From Halorubellus salinus (lineage in GTDB: Archaea; Halobacteriota; Halobacteria; Halobacteriales; Natrialbaceae): a DNA stretch of 64,000 nucleotides. The notes beneath the pieces are model-generated. The model did not search any database and was not told the origin of the DNA. It saw nothing but the letters and a program-made list of their open reading frames with translations. Below, piece by piece: positions 28,851 to 38,713 of this stretch (position 1 is its first letter; every line of letters starts with the position of its first letter). Location of the stretch: positions 248,001 through 312,000 of the forward strand of contig NZ_JAJCVI010000005.1 of assembly GCF_020567525.1 (NCBI RefSeq), given 5' to 3'. A program made the position numbers and the translations under genes.

Positions 28851-30265
28851 ATGAGCCAGTCGGGCGAGCGGGCGCCGACGACGAGCCTGGGCCTGCTGGA
28901 CGCGACGATGGTCGGCGTCGGCGCGATGATCGGCGCGGGCATCTTCGTCCTGACTGGTGCTGCGGCGGACATCGCAGGCCCAGCGGCGCTCGTCGCGTTC
29001 GGGCTGAACGGCGGTGTCACGGCGTTCACTGCGCTCTCGTACGCGGAACTCGCCGCTGCGATTCCGCGGAACGGTGGCGGATACGCGTACGTCCGCGAGG
29101 CGTTCCCGCCGGTCGTCGCGTTCGTCATGGGGTGGACGCGCTGGTTCACATACATGGTGGCGGGCGCACTGTACGCGCTCGGGTTCTCCTCGAACTTCGT
29201 CGAGTTCGTCCACCTCTACGACCTCGCGCTCCCGTTCGGGGAGACGTTCCCGGAGCTGTACGCGTTGCTCGTCATCGTCGTCTTCGTCGTCCTGAACGCG
29301 GTGTCGACGGAGGCGAGCGGTGGTGCGGAGACCGCGATCACGCTCGTGAAGCTGGCGATCCTCGTCGTGTTCGTGGCGTTCGGACTCCCGCAGGCGAACC
29401 CCGGCGAGTTCACGCCGACGTTCCCGAACGGCGCGCTCAACGTGCTGCCCGCGATGGGGTTGACGTTCATCGCGTTCCAGGGGTACGACCTCATCGCGAC
29501 CGTCACCGGGAGGTCGAGAACCCCCAGCAGAACATCCCGCGCGCCATCCTCCTGTCGCTCGCGTTGACCGTCGTCGTGTACCTCCTCGTCGTGTTCGTCG
29601 CTATCGGAACGCTCGGCGCGGAGGCGCTCGCCGGCGCGGGCGAGACCGCTATCGCGAACGCCGCGGAGGGGTTCATGCCCCGGCTCCCGCTGCTCGGGAC
29701 GGGGGCGGCGCTCATCGCGTTCGGCGCGGTGTTCTCGACGGTCTCCGCGTTGAACGCGGTCGTCATCGGGTCGAGTCGCGTCGCGTTCGCGATGGGGCGG
29801 GAACGCCAGCTCCCGGGCGTCCTCGGTCGACTCCATCACCGCTTCGGGACGCCGTTCGTCGCGGTGCTCGCGTCCGCGGCCGTGATGCTCGTCGCGGTCG
29901 TCCTCGTCCCCATCGAGATCGTCGGGAAGCTCGCGAGCCTGTTCTCGCTCCTGGGGTTCGTCGTCGTGAACCTCGCCGCGATCGAGCTCCGCCGCCAGCA
30001 GCCCGCGCTCCGACGCCCCTTCGAGATACCGTTCTATCCGGTGCCGCCGGTGCTCGGTATCGTCCTGAACCTCCTGCTCGGGTTGTTCATCGACCCGGTG
30101 ACGTGGACGCTCGCCGTCGGCTGGCTCGCCCTCGGCGGCGTCGTCTACGTTGCACTCCAACGCCGGAAGGGCGACCCGGGCGACCCAGGGGACGACGTCG
30201 AGGTCACCGTCGACGTCGAACCGGACGTCGACCCGGACGTCGACGTCCCTCCGACCGACGACTGA
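28851..30265 (+). pseudogene. APC-family amino acid transporter, frameshifted
   Basis: Twelve-helix amino acid/polyamine permease of the APC superfamily. The first part (28851 to about 29508) reads GLLDATMVGVGAMIGAGIFV and continues through FQGYDLIATVT. The remaining helices and an acidic C-terminal tail continue in another frame from about 29510 (EVENPQQNIPRAILLSLALT). Homologues normally read ATVTEEVENPQQNIPRAI here, so one base is missing around 29508-29510, within CACCGGGAGG. The rest is intact and free of other lesions, so this could be a real recent mutation or a base-call error at a G run. In the present sequence it makes a protein stopping at 29567. Confidence 0.9.
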
Positions 30266-30288
30266 GGAACCATGTCACGCTACACTCA

Positions 30289-30354
30289 CTCGACCGACCC
30301 GGACGCATCGCCTCTCGGCTGCTCGACCGACCCGGACGCATCGCTCCGTGTCGG
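30289..30354. repeat. Second tandem repeat of period 33
   Basis: A 23-base segment (CTCGACCGACCCGGACGCAT plus CGC) at 30289-30311 occurs again at 30322-30344, exactly 33 bases later. The remaining ten bases of the period have diverged. It lies between the APC transporter and the TrkA-type gene. Same period as the repeat at 28657 but a different sequence. Confidence 0.95.
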
Positions 30355-30390
30355 AGTGAACGCGACCGCTGTCCGCGGGGCGTGGTCGCG

Positions 30391-31047
30391 ATGAGCAGTC
30401 AGCTGGACGTCCTCGTCGCGGGCGGTGGCGAGGTCGGCCTCGGTGCGGCGCGCGTCCTCGACGACCGCGGGCACGTCGTCACCATCGTCGAACCGGACCC
30501 GGAGCGTGCCGACGAGTTGAGCGACGCGTACGTCGGCACCGTCCTCCAGGGGGACGCGGCCAGGCCGGGCGTGCTCGCGCAGGCGAACCTGGAACGGACG
30601 GACGTCGTCGCGGCGTTGACCGACGACGAGGCGACGAACTTCGCGGTCTGCATGGCCGCCCAGCGGATGGCGACGGTGCGGACGGTGCTGCGGACGTCGA
30701 CGTCGCCGGGCGAGGAGTACGACGCGTTCGTCGACGGGACGGTGTTCCCGGAGGCGTTCGGCGCGCGTGGCGCGGCGAACGAGATAACGGGGCGTGGCGT
30801 CCGAACCATCGAGGACGTCGGCGGCGAGCTCGGCCTCGAGATCGCGGAGTTCGAGGTCGCCGAGGACGCACCCGTGGCCGGCCGCACCCTCCAGGAGATA
30901 TCGCTCCCGCGCGGGAGTCTCATCATCGCCGACGCCGGCGGTGGCCGCATCGGCGGGGCCGACACCGTCCTCGAACCCGGCGAACGCTACCTCGTCGCGA
31001 TGGAGGCCGACGTCGCCGACGAGATCGTGAACCTCCTGCGCGGGTAG
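30391..31047 (+). CDS. TrkA-type regulatory protein (RCK domain)
   Basis: A 218-residue protein with a Rossmann nucleotide-binding RCK domain (LDVLVAGGGEVGLGAARVLD, G-x-G-x2-G) followed by a TrkA-C domain (FEVAEDAPVAGRTLQEISLP, then DTVLEPGERYLVAM). Such proteins gate K+ channels or transporters or other permeases in response to NAD(H) or ATP. It follows the APC transporter on the same strand, 125 bases apart. A functional pairing is plausible: haloarchaeal APC transporters are often next to Usp or TrkA domains. Start at ATG 30391; the frame is open upstream but not conserved. Confidence 0.88.
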   Translation: MSSQLDVLVAGGGEVGLGAARVLDDRGHVVTIVEPDPERADELSDAYVGTVLQGDAARPGVLAQANLERTDVVAALTDDEATNFAVCMAAQRMATVRTVLRTSTSPGEEYDAFVDGTVFPEAFGARGAANEITGRGVRTIEDVGGELGLEIAEFEVAEDAPVAGRTLQEISLPRGSLIIADAGGGRIGGADTVLEPGERYLVAMEADVADEIVNLLRG

Positions 31048-31076
31048 TGCGAACCCAGCGACGGAACCGGCGTCAA

Positions 31077-31086
31077 TCATATACGG
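31077..31086 (+). promoter_or_regulatory. TATA-like element before the ribbon-helix-helix gene
   Basis: TCATATACGG lies 22-31 bases before the ATG at 31108 and supports a leaderless start for this short gene. Confidence 0.5.
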
Positions 31087-31107
31087 TGCCCTCGCGAACC
31101 CTCGGGT

Positions 31108-31284
31108 ATGCCCAAGATAAGCGTCGAGGTCCCCCAGGAGCTCCTCGACGACCTGGACGACCACGTCGGCGGTGACGGGAAGTTCGTGAATCGGAGCGAG
31201 GCCATCCGGGCGTCCATCCGGAAGACGCTGGATACGCTCGACGAAATTGACCAGCGCCACGGCCGGCTGGACGACGAGTCGTAG
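31108..31284 (+). CDS. Ribbon-helix-helix DNA-binding protein, 58 residues
   Basis: A small CopG/MetJ-like regulator. The first strand MPKISVEVPQELLDDLDDHV pairs between two subunits to enter the DNA major groove. Then comes FVNRSEAIRASIRKTLDTLD, the helix-turn-helix-like part that includes the typical NRSEAIR motif. A charged tail ends the protein. Haloarchaea have many such proteins that act as dimers on palindromic operators. No toxin partner is next to it: the neighbours are a TrkA-type gene upstream and rlmE on the other strand 19 bases beyond its end. Confidence 0.88.
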   Translation: MPKISVEVPQELLDDLDDHVGGDGKFVNRSEAIRASIRKTLDTLDEIDQRHGRLDDES

Positions 31285-31303
31285 CCGGCGGCGAACGCGG
31301 TCC

Positions 31304-32080
31304 CTATTCCTCGACGGGCTGTGCGAACGCGAACCGGGGTTTGACCTGGTCGATGCGGACGTCGAGTTCGTCGCCGACGTCGGCGCCGGAGACGAACACG
31401 GTGAAGTCCTCGACCTTCGCGACGCCGTCGCCTTCGCTGCCCTCGTCCTCGATGGTGACGGTGACGACGTCGCCCTCGCGGACGGGCGCCGTCAGGCGGT
31501 GTTTGCCGACGATGTACACCTCGGAGGAGGTGTCGCGCGACGCTTCGGGGACGACGGTGCGCGCGTACTGGAACTCCTTGTCGACGTCCGTTTTGAAGTC
31601 CTCCAGGTCCTGGCCTTGGAAGACCTTCACCGCGAAGTCGCCGCCGGTGTCGAGGACGTCCGTGGCGACCTCGAGCGCTTGCCGCGCGAGGTGCACCGAG
31701 CGCGCGTGGTCGAGACCGTACTCGCCGGTCATGTTCGGTGCCATGTCCGAGAGCACGACGTCGACGTCGCCGCCGGCGACCTCGCGGACCTCGGCTTTCG
31801 TGTCGTCCTCGGTCATGTCGCCGCGGACGAGTTCGACGGTCGCGTCGACGTCGTCGAGCTCCTTGATACGCTGGAAGTCCACGCCGATGACGGTCCCTTG
31901 CTCGCCGACCTCCTCGGCGGCGACCTGGAGCCACCCGCCGGGGGCGGCGCCGAGGTCAACGACGGTGTTCCCGGGGCCGAACAGCCCGCACTCGCGATCG
32001 AGTTGCTGGAGTTTGTACGCGGAGCGCGTCCGGTAGCCCTCCTGTTTCGCTCGGTTGTAGAATCGGTCTTTCCGCGTCAT
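31304..32080 (-). CDS. rlmE: 23S rRNA (uridine-2'-O-) methyltransferase with TRAM domain
   Basis: FtsJ/RrmJ family. The 258-residue protein starts MTRKDRFYNRAKQEGYRTRS and binds S-adenosylmethionine through VDLGAAPGGWLQVAAEEVG. The catalytic K-D-K-E set is visible: Lys in SAYKLQQL, Asp in VLSDMAPNMTG, Lys in FAVKVFQG, Glu in SSEVYIVG. The C-terminal 55 residues form a TRAM domain (VREGDVVTVTIEDEGSEGDG) that helps bind RNA; this fusion is found in haloarchaea. It should act on large-subunit rRNA during ribosome assembly. Convergent with the ribbon-helix-helix gene. Confidence 0.94.
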   Translation of the reverse strand: MTRKDRFYNRAKQEGYRTRSAYKLQQLDRECGLFGPGNTVVDLGAAPGGWLQVAAEEVGEQGTVIGVDFQRIKELDDVDATVELVRGDMTEDDTKAEVREVAGGDVDVVLSDMAPNMTGEYGLDHARSVHLARQALEVATDVLDTGGDFAVKVFQGQDLEDFKTDVDKEFQYARTVVPEASRDTSSEVYIVGKHRLTAPVREGDVVTVTIEDEGSEGDGVAKVEDFTVFVSGADVGDELDVRIDQVKPRFAFAQPVEE

Positions 32081-32259
32081 TCGATTGGGAACGCGTACGA
32101 CGTGGGAGCGGTTAGGGCCTTCGTCTCGGTTCGGCGAGGCGGCGTTGCGTCGCAGAGCGTACCGCGGTCGCGGCCGGGCGGGCGTGGCGGGCGTCGTGGG
32201 TGACGGCAAGCGCGGGCGCTGGCGGTACCTACAAGCGGCGCGGGACCGCACTCTCGGGC

Positions 32260-32901
32260 ATGGATACGGATGCGTTCCTCGCCGAGGTCCGGGAGGCGAA
32301 CGAGACGGCGCTGTCGCGGCTCGGGTCGTCGAAGTCGCTGTACGCGTTCACCGACGGGGAGCTGGAGGCGGCGGCGGTCGCGTCGGTCGCGGCGAACGTC
32401 GCGCACGCGGCAGCGGCGGCGCTGGAGGCGTACGCGGCGGGCGCGTCGTCCGATGCGGCTGCGGCGGCGTTCACGGCGTTCGGCGACCTGGCTGCCGAGC
32501 ACGCCGGGACTGCGGAGAGCATCAGCGACGACGTCCCGGCGCTGGAGTCGCACGACGCGGTCGCGGCGCTCGGCGACTACGGCGACGGCTCGGACGCGAG
32601 CGACGCGGAGCGACTGGGTGCGCTCGTCGGGTACGCGCTCGTCGCGAAGAAGCTCGCCGAGCAGTCGACGGGGTTCTTCACGGGCGAGGCGGACCCGCGG
32701 ACGGCGAGCACGTTCCGCTCGTACGGGAGCGACGTGGAGGCGCACCGCGACGACGCGCTCGACGCGCTCGCGGTGGTCGTCGACGGCGACGCGGACCGCG
32801 AGGCGGCGCTCGCGGCGGCGACGGCGGTCGTGCAGGGTGCCTACGAGGAGTACACCGCGCGACTGGAGGCGATGGGCGTGAACCCGAAGCCCGTCTGCTA
32901 G
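32260..32901 (+). CDS. All-helical Ala/Asp-rich protein, unknown
   Basis: A 213-residue protein, MDTDAFLAEVREANETALSR. It consists of long alanine-rich helices with alternating Asp/Glu (VAANVAHAAAAALEAYAAGA), suggesting a helical bundle of the ferritin-like type, but I see no convincing set of metal ligands in the expected ExxH spacing. It ends NPKPVC. Haloarchaeal relatives exist without known function. It reads divergently from rlmE, about 180 bases away. Confidence 0.65.
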   Translation: MDTDAFLAEVREANETALSRLGSSKSLYAFTDGELEAAAVASVAANVAHAAAAALEAYAAGASSDAAAAAFTAFGDLAAEHAGTAESISDDVPALESHDAVAALGDYGDGSDASDAERLGALVGYALVAKKLAEQSTGFFTGEADPRTASTFRSYGSDVEAHRDDALDALAVVVDGDADREAALAAATAVVQGAYEEYTARLEAMGVNPKPVC

Positions 32902-32927
32902 CCCGGCGACGGTCAGGTACTGCAGCG

Positions 32928-33299
32928 TCAGCGGGCGGTGTAGCGCGCGAGTGCGACGCCGGCGAGTGCGAGCACGCCGCCGGCGAGCGCGAGGTACGCG
33001 CCGGCGCCGGGACTGCTCGTCGCGACGGGCGCACCCGGTGGCGGGCCGTCGCTCGCGAAGTCCGTGATCGCTTCGAGCGCGAGCCCCGTCGTCACCGCCG
33101 CGAGGACGCCGACGGCGAACTGGCTGCGGCGCGACCACTCGCCGACCGCGACCGTGACCACCGCAGCGCACGCGACGAGCGCGTACACGCTGTGGACGTC
33201 GAGTTCGAATCCGCCGGCGGCGACCCACGGCAGGACCGCGCCGAGGACGCCGACGGCGCCGCCGGCGACGACCGCGGCACGGTATCGCTCCGAGGACAT
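32928..33299 (-). CDS. Four-helix membrane protein, unknown
   Basis: A 123-residue integral membrane protein, MSSERYRAAVVAGGAVGVLG, with four hydrophobic segments and short loops; the last helix ends ALARYTAR. A GTG nine bases upstream is an alternative start. A TTTTTACT element lies about 30 bases before it on this strand. Its stop is 26 bases from the stop of the plus-strand gene at 32260, so the two are convergent. Confidence 0.65.
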   Translation of the reverse strand: MSSERYRAAVVAGGAVGVLGAVLPWVAAGGFELDVHSVYALVACAAVVTVAVGEWSRRSQFAVGVLAAVTTGLALEAITDFASDGPPPGAPVATSSPGAGAYLALAGGVLALAGVALARYTAR

Positions 33300-33415
33300 A
33301 TCCACCAAGTTCGACCGGCGGCGAGTAAAAAGACTCGTGTGACTCGCGTCAGACGGTCGACGACGACGATGCGGCCGGTCGGACGGTCGTCGACGACGAT
33401 TCGGCCATCGGCCGG

Positions 33416-33688
33416 TCAGACGCCGTCGACGGTGGCGCGGTACGCGCGGACGGCGTCGATGGCGTCGTCGATCTTCGACTCGACGGTCCCGCCCTCGGCT
33501 TCCGCGACCTCGGTGAGGATGCGTTCGTGGCGCGCGAGCCGGCCGTGGTCGGGGCCGCGCTCGCTCTCGGCGTGACTCGCGAACTCGTCGGCCTGCTTGC
33601 GGAGGCGCTCGGCGGCGTCCTCGTGGGTCGCTGCGTCGGCGGCGGCTTCGAGCAGTTCGCTCGCTCGCTGGAGGTTCTCGTGTGTCAT
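33416..33688 (-). CDS. Small helical protein, 90 residues
   Basis: MTHENLQRASELLEAAADAA followed by ERLRKQADEFASHAESERG and HERILTEVAEAEGG: three or four amphipathic helices, acidic, no membrane segment. Proteins with this look and start are widespread in haloarchaea and remain uncharacterised. Start at ATG 33688, about 60 bases from the lipoprotein gene end on the same strand. Confidence 0.7.
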   Translation of the reverse strand: MTHENLQRASELLEAAADAATHEDAAERLRKQADEFASHAESERGPDHGRLARHERILTEVAEAEGGTVESKIDDAIDAVRAYRATVDGV

Positions 33689-33748
33689 GGTTGGATTGAC
33701 GACGCGACCGGGCTTAAGTCTCGGTCCTCTCGCAGGTTCGGCCGGTGT

Positions 33749-35209
33749 CTACGACGCTCGCGGTAGGGTCGGCCCAGGAACCACGGTCGCGTTCGCGTCG
33801 GCGGTCGTGGTCCCGTTCGCGCCGTCGACGGCGACCATGACGGCGCCTGGCGTGCCGGTGACGGCGAGATCCGCGAGGAACGCGAGCGAGCCGACCGCGA
33901 GGACGAGCGTCCGGTTCGCGGGACGGTGGAGAGTCGCGTGCGAGTTCGGGAGGCGCCAGCGGGGAGTGGGCGTCGACGTGGAGGGGATTGGGTCAGCGGG
34001 TGGTCGTTCGCCACGGGCACGGTCGCCGCGGGCGTCGAGGACGGCGGCGAGCGCGCGCTCGGCCTCGGTGACGTCGCGGACGGTGTCGAACCGGAGGATC
34101 CACGCGTGGTTCGCGGTGCCGTCCTTCCGGAGGACGACGAGCGCGTCCTCGCCCCAGCCAGCGGCGGCGGTCCCAGCGGTGGGTGCGGCCTCCGGACCGT
34201 CGGTGGCGTTCCGTGGGGCGTTCGCGAGGGCGACGCGGAGGTACGCCTCGCCGAGGCGGTCGGCGACGCCGCCGCGGTACGCGCTCTCGTCGTCGTCGAC
34301 GGTGACGTCGAGCGCGACTGGCGCGTCGCGGGTCGCGTGGAGGACCTGCTCGCTCGTCTGCGGCGGGTCGCCGTAGATGCCGGTCGCGTTCGCGGGCGTC
34401 CCGTAGCGCGCGGTGACGTACCGGTAGCCGGCGACGTACGGCAGCTGCCGGTAGCGGAACGCGCTCCCGGCGGGGAGGCGGTCGAGTGCGCGCTCGCTGC
34501 GCTCGATGCCGGTCTCGGCGGTCGGCGCGTACCGGCGGGCGTACGCGGTCTCGACGGCGACGGCGACGCCCTCGACGACGGCGCGGCGCACGAACCACGC
34601 GTCGGTCGTCCGCGGCCGCGAGAGGTTCCCGGCGAGCGCGGTCGCACGGCCCTGGCGGAACTGGACGTAGTGCGCGAACTCGTGCGCGAGCAGCGTCGAC
34701 GCCCGCGCGGCGGTCGCGTTCTCGCCGGGGTATATCGCGACCGTGCCGTACGAGACGGTCGCGCCGTTCGGCCCCGCGACGCGCGAGCGGTTCACCGCCT
34801 GGGCGAGGCCGAGTGCGCGCTCCAGGCGACCGTGCCCGCTCGCGGACGCGGTCGTCGACCCGGATCCGTTCCCGTAGAACGCGCTCGCGTTCGTCACGCG
34901 CACCGACGCCGGCGCAGTGACGTTCGCGCCCATGATGCGCTCCACGCGCTCGAAGACCCGGGTCGCGTTCACCGGGAGCGCGCCACCGCGGACCGCGACC
35001 GGCGAGCGCGTCTCCCCGACGGCAGACGCCGACGCGGTCGTGCTCGCACCCGAACCCGTCGTGGTCGGTGCCGGCTCGGACGGCGTCGCCGCGCGGTCGG
35101 TCGCTGGCGCCCCAGACGTCGACGAGGGTTCGTCGGTCGCGAACGGCGCGGTACAGCCCGCGAGCGCGAGCAAGGTGGCGACGGCGACCGCGGCGAGCGC
35201 GCGTCGCAT
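33749..35209 (-). CDS. Putative HEXXH lipoprotein metallopeptidase
   Basis: A 486-residue lipid-anchored protein. It starts with a hydrophobic signal ending in LAGC, then about 45 residues rich in Ser/Thr/Ala/Pro. The core contains STLLAHEFAHYVQFRQG, a HEXXH zinc motif, and about 40 residues later RRAVVEGVAVAVETAYARRY, where the Glu could be the third ligand as in gluzincins. The mid region (YRQLPYVAGYRYVTARYG) also fits this peptidase style. Two C-terminal hydrophobic stretches follow. Proteolytic activity is inferred only from the motif. Its start is two bases downstream of the stop of the lipoprotein at 35212, so they form an operon. Confidence 0.78.
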   Translation of the reverse strand: MRRALAAVAVATLLALAGCTAPFATDEPSSTSGAPATDRAATPSEPAPTTTGSGASTTASASAVGETRSPVAVRGGALPVNATRVFERVERIMGANVTAPASVRVTNASAFYGNGSGSTTASASGHGRLERALGLAQAVNRSRVAGPNGATVSYGTVAIYPGENATAARASTLLAHEFAHYVQFRQGRATALAGNLSRPRTTDAWFVRRAVVEGVAVAVETAYARRYAPTAETGIERSERALDRLPAGSAFRYRQLPYVAGYRYVTARYGTPANATGIYGDPPQTSEQVLHATRDAPVALDVTVDDDESAYRGGVADRLGEAYLRVALANAPRNATDGPEAAPTAGTAAAGWGEDALVVLRKDGTANHAWILRFDTVRDVTEAERALAAVLDARGDRARGERPPADPIPSTSTPTPRWRLPNSHATLHRPANRTLVLAVGSLAFLADLAVTGTPGAVMVAVDGANGTTTADANATVVPGPTLPRAS

Positions 35210-35211
35210 CG

Positions 35212-36096
35212 TCACCCCTGGGTGCCGTTGATCGGCGTCGCCTCGCTCGCCGCGTCGGGGAGCGACACCGTCACCGGCTCGTACGCGATGAACTCGCGAG
35301 TGACGTCGGTGACGACCGTGACCTGCTGGCCGTACGCGTTCTCGACGGTCCGGTTCACGTGGACGGTCGCGGCGTGCACGCGACCGGTGTCGGCGTCGAC
35401 CGTGACCGTCCCCGAGAGCGCGTTCAGCGCCTCGGCGTCGAGCTGGTAGCCGCTCAGGGTCGCGAGCGCGCTCTCGTTCACGTCGAGCGCGAGCACCACC
35501 GCCGCGTCGCCGTTCACCGTCGTCTCGCCGGCGACCGCGGCGTCGGAGGCGTTCACGAGCCGCGCCACGACCGCGGTCGAGGACGCGTTCGTCCACGCGC
35601 CGTCGGCCGGGAGCGACACCCACTCGGTGCCGTACTGGCGCTCGTACGCCGGCGAGCGCTCGTAGAACGTCCCGTTCACGAGGTACGTCGCGGTCTCGAC
35701 GGTCCGGCCGTTCGCGCGCACCGTCCGCTCGATAGCGAGTTCGCGCGCCGCGACGTCGTCGCGCTCCACGAACGCGACCCGGGCCCTGGACGCGCCGCTC
35801 GGCGTGCGGACCGTCCGCGTGAGGTTCCCCTCGACGACGACGCCCTCGGCGCTGGCGAGCGAGGACGCGCCGGCAGACGCGAGCGCGTCCGCGTCGACGT
35901 CCTCGAACTCGGCCCCAGCGTCGTCCTCGGCTGGCGTCGCCGTGGTCGCAGGCGTCCCCGCGGTCGTCGTGGCGTTCGCGACGCCGGTGGTCGCGGTGGC
36001 GTTCGGTGCGGTCGTCGGTTCGCCGGTCGTGCCGACGCACCCGGCCGCGAGGAGCGTGCAGGCGAGTGCGACGGCGACGAGCGCGTGTCGCGTCAT
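35212..36096 (-). CDS. Secreted lipoprotein with outer-membrane-lipoprotein-like fold
   Basis: A 294-residue lipoprotein with signal [20 protein letters not shown]. After a Thr/Ala/Asn linker, the core (about 65-285) has alternating strands such as [40 protein letters not shown] and [20 protein letters not shown]. This matches haloarchaeal lipoproteins of the LolA/LppX-like type (DUF7537-like), which are thought to carry or bind lipids. It is the first gene of a pair with the HEXXH lipoprotein. Confidence 0.8.
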   Translation of the reverse strand: MTRHALVAVALACTLLAAGCVGTTGEPTTAPNATATTGVANATTTAGTPATTATPAEDDAGAEFEDVDADALASAGASSLASAEGVVVEGNLTRTVRTPSGASRARVAFVERDDVAARELAIERTVRANGRTVETATYLVNGTFYERSPAYERQYGTEWVSLPADGAWTNASSTAVVARLVNASDAAVAGETTVNGDAAVVLALDVNESALATLSGYQLDAEALNALSGTVTVDADTGRVHAATVHVNRTVENAYGQQVTVVTDVTREFIAYEPVTVSLPDAASEATPINGTQG

Positions 36097-36268
36097 CGGT
36101 ACCGCGACGTACCGGTCGTCGACACATAGCCGCCCGTCAGCGTTTTCTCGTCCGGAGAACGCGACGTGCGGCCGCGAGGCGACGACGCGAACGTGCAGGG
36201 AGAGGCCGTCGCGAGTGACGCTGCTGGAGGCGTGCGCGTCAAGTGCCTCCACGCCCAACCGACTCGCA

Positions 36269-38368
36269 ATGACCGACACCGCCGAGGACGGCGACGGCGA
36301 GCGCGAGCGCGTCGAGCCCGACGGCCCGCTGTCGCCCGACCGGCCCGAGGCCGAGCGACCGTTCCGCGTGGACGCGCCGTTCGAGCCCGCCGGCGACCAG
36401 CCCGAGGCCATCGAGGCGCTCGTCGACGGCTACGACTCGGGGATGACCGAGCAGACACTACTCGGCGTGACCGGCTCCGGGAAGACGAACACCGTCTCGT
36501 GGGCCGTCGAGGAGTTGCAGACGCCGACGCTCGTCATCGCGCACAACAAGACGCTGGCCGCACAGCTCTACGAGGAGTTCCGCGAGCTGTTCCCGGACAA
36601 CGCCGTCGAGTACTTTGTCTCCTACTACGACTACTACCAGCCCGAAGCGTACGTCGAGCAGACGGACACGTACATCGACAAGGACGCGAGCATCAACGAC
36701 GAGATCGACCGCCTCCGGCACTCCGCCACGCGGTCGCTCCTGACGCGGGACGACGTCATCGTCGTCGCGTCCGTGTCGGCGATCTACGGGCTCGGTGACC
36801 CGCGGAACTACGAGGACATGAGTCTGCGCGTCGAAGCCGGCGAGCAAGTGGGGCGCGACGAGTTGCTCGCACGGCTCGTGGACCTGAACTACGAGCGCAA
36901 CGACGTCGACTTCACGCAAGGGACGTTCCGGGTGCGGGGCGACACCGTCGAGATATACCCGATGTACGGCCGGTACGCGGTCCGCGTCGACCTCTGGGGC
37001 GACGAGATAGACCGCATCGTGAAGATGGACCCGATGCAGGGCACCGTCGTCAGCGAGGAACCCGCCGTATTGCTGCACCCCGCCGAGCACTACTCGATCC
37101 CCGAAGAGCGTCTGGAGCGTGCGATGGACGAGATCCGCGAGGACCTCGACCAGCGCGTCCGGTACTTCGAACGCCAGGGGGACGCGGTCGCCGCCCAGCG
37201 CATCGAGGAACGCACGACGTTCGACCTCGAGATGATGGCCGAGACCGGGTACTGTTCGGGCATCGAGAACTACTCGGTGTACCTCAGCGAGCGCGATATC
37301 GGGGACGCGCCGTACACGCTCCTGGATTACTTCCCGGACGACTTCCTCTGCGTCATCGACGAGTCCCACCAGACGCTCCCGCAGGTCCGCGGGCAGTTCG
37401 CGGGCGACAAGTCCCGGAAGGACTCGCTCGTCGAGAACGGGTTCCGGCTACCCACGGCGTACGACAACCGGCCGTTGACCTACGAGGAGTTCATGGAGAA
37501 GACCGACAAGCGCCTGTACGTCTCCGCGACGCCCGGCGACTACGAGCGCGAGCACTCCGAGCAGATCGTCGAGCAGATCGTTCGCCCGACCCATCTGGTC
37601 GACCCGGAGATCGAGACGGCGCCGGCGACGGGGCAGGTCGACGACCTCATGGACCGCATCGAGGCGATGCCGGACGACGAGCGCGTGCTCGTGACGACGC
37701 TCACGAAACGCATGGCGGAGGACCTCACGGAGTTCCTGGAGGAGAACGGCGTCGACGTCGCGTACATGCACGACGAGACGGACACGCTCGAACGCCACGA
37801 GCTCGTGCGCTCGCTGCGCCTCGGCGACATCCAGGTGCTCGTCGGCATCAACCTGCTCCGCGAGGGCCTCGACATCCCCGAAGTGAGCCTCGTGGCTATC
37901 CTCGACGCCGACCAGGAGGGGTTCTTGCGGAGCGAGACGATGCTCGTGCAGACGATGGGGCGCGCGGCGCGGAACGTGAACGGGAACGTCGTCCTCTACG
38001 CCGACGATCAGAGCGACGCGATGAAGGCCGCGGTCGAGGAGACCGCGCGCCGCCGCCGCATCCAGCGCGAGTACAACGAGGAACACGGCTACACGCCCAC
38101 GACGATCGACAAACCGGTCGGCGAGACGAACCTCCCGGGGAGCGAGACGGACACGAGCGGCGTCGCCGGCGACGCACCCGCGGACGCCGAGGAAGCGCAA
38201 GCCAGGATCGAGCGCCTCGAGGACAAGATGCAGGAGGCCGCGAACAACCTCGAGTTCGAGCTCGCCGCGGACATCCGCGACCGCATCCGCGGACTCCGCG
38301 AGGAGTACGACGAACTCGTCGGTCCGGACGAGGAAGGCGTCCCCGTCGAGTCGGACCCCGAGTTCTAG
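36269..38368 (+). CDS. uvrB: UvrABC excinuclease subunit B
   Basis: The damage-verifying helicase of nucleotide excision repair. Walker A is GVTGSGKT (66-73); the beta-hairpin that clamps DNA is [15 protein letters not shown]; further helicase motifs include [30 protein letters not shown] and [12 protein letters not shown]-terminal UVR helix pair ([20 protein letters not shown]) binds UvrC. The protein is 699 residues. The N-terminal 30 residues are an acidic, probably disordered addition. Start at ATG 36269. No overlap with neighbours, so probably transcribed alone. Confidence 0.97.
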   Translation: MTDTAEDGDGERERVEPDGPLSPDRPEAERPFRVDAPFEPAGDQPEAIEALVDGYDSGMTEQTLLGVTGSGKTNTVSWAVEELQTPTLVIAHNKTLAAQLYEEFRELFPDNAVEYFVSYYDYYQPEAYVEQTDTYIDKDASINDEIDRLRHSATRSLLTRDDVIVVASVSAIYGLGDPRNYEDMSLRVEAGEQVGRDELLARLVDLNYERNDVDFTQGTFRVRGDTVEIYPMYGRYAVRVDLWGDEIDRIVKMDPMQGTVVSEEPAVLLHPAEHYSIPEERLERAMDEIREDLDQRVRYFERQGDAVAAQRIEERTTFDLEMMAETGYCSGIENYSVYLSERDIGDAPYTLLDYFPDDFLCVIDESHQTLPQVRGQFAGDKSRKDSLVENGFRLPTAYDNRPLTYEEFMEKTDKRLYVSATPGDYEREHSEQIVEQIVRPTHLVDPEIETAPATGQVDDLMDRIEAMPDDERVLVTTLTKRMAEDLTEFLEENGVDVAYMHDETDTLERHELVRSLRLGDIQVLVGINLLREGLDIPEVSLVAILDADQEGFLRSETMLVQTMGRAARNVNGNVVLYADDQSDAMKAAVEETARRRRIQREYNEEHGYTPTTIDKPVGETNLPGSETDTSGVAGDAPADAEEAQARIERLEDKMQEAANNLEFELAADIRDRIRGLREEYDELVGPDEEGVPVESDPEF

Positions 38369-38411
38369 GAACGCACTCCCCGGTTCGCTGAACGTCCGCC
38401 CTGGTTCGCCG

Positions 38412-38660
38412 TCAGTCCGCGAGCGCCTGCGGCGCGACCGGGACCTCCTCGGGTTCGACCTCGTCGGTGAGGTCGTCGACGTCGTCGACGGGGCCGTTCA
38501 CGAACAGGCCGTGGCCGATGAGGCCGACGGCGACGAGACTCGTCGCGGTGACGCTCGTCGTCGGCGCGACCGGCGTGGCGAACCCGACGACGGCACCGAC
38601 GCCCATCGCGACGACGATACCGAGCAGCACGAGGTCGTAGTACTGCCACTGGTAGTCCAT
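38412..38660 (-). CDS. Small membrane protein with acidic tail
   Basis: An 82-residue protein: MDYQWQYYDLVLLGIVVAMG, two membrane helices separated by ATPVAPTTSV, then a soluble acidic tail (DDVDDLTDEVEPEEVPVAPQ). Similar small proteins occur widely in haloarchaea. Convergent with uvrB, whose stop lies 44 bases from its own. Confidence 0.72.
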   Translation of the reverse strand: MDYQWQYYDLVLLGIVVAMGVGAVVGFATPVAPTTSVTATSLVAVGLIGHGLFVNGPVDDVDDLTDEVEPEEVPVAPQALAD

Positions 38661-38713
38661 GCGTCCACACAGGCGAGCGTTCGACTAAAGCGTTCGCACA
38701 GGGAATGAAGCGC

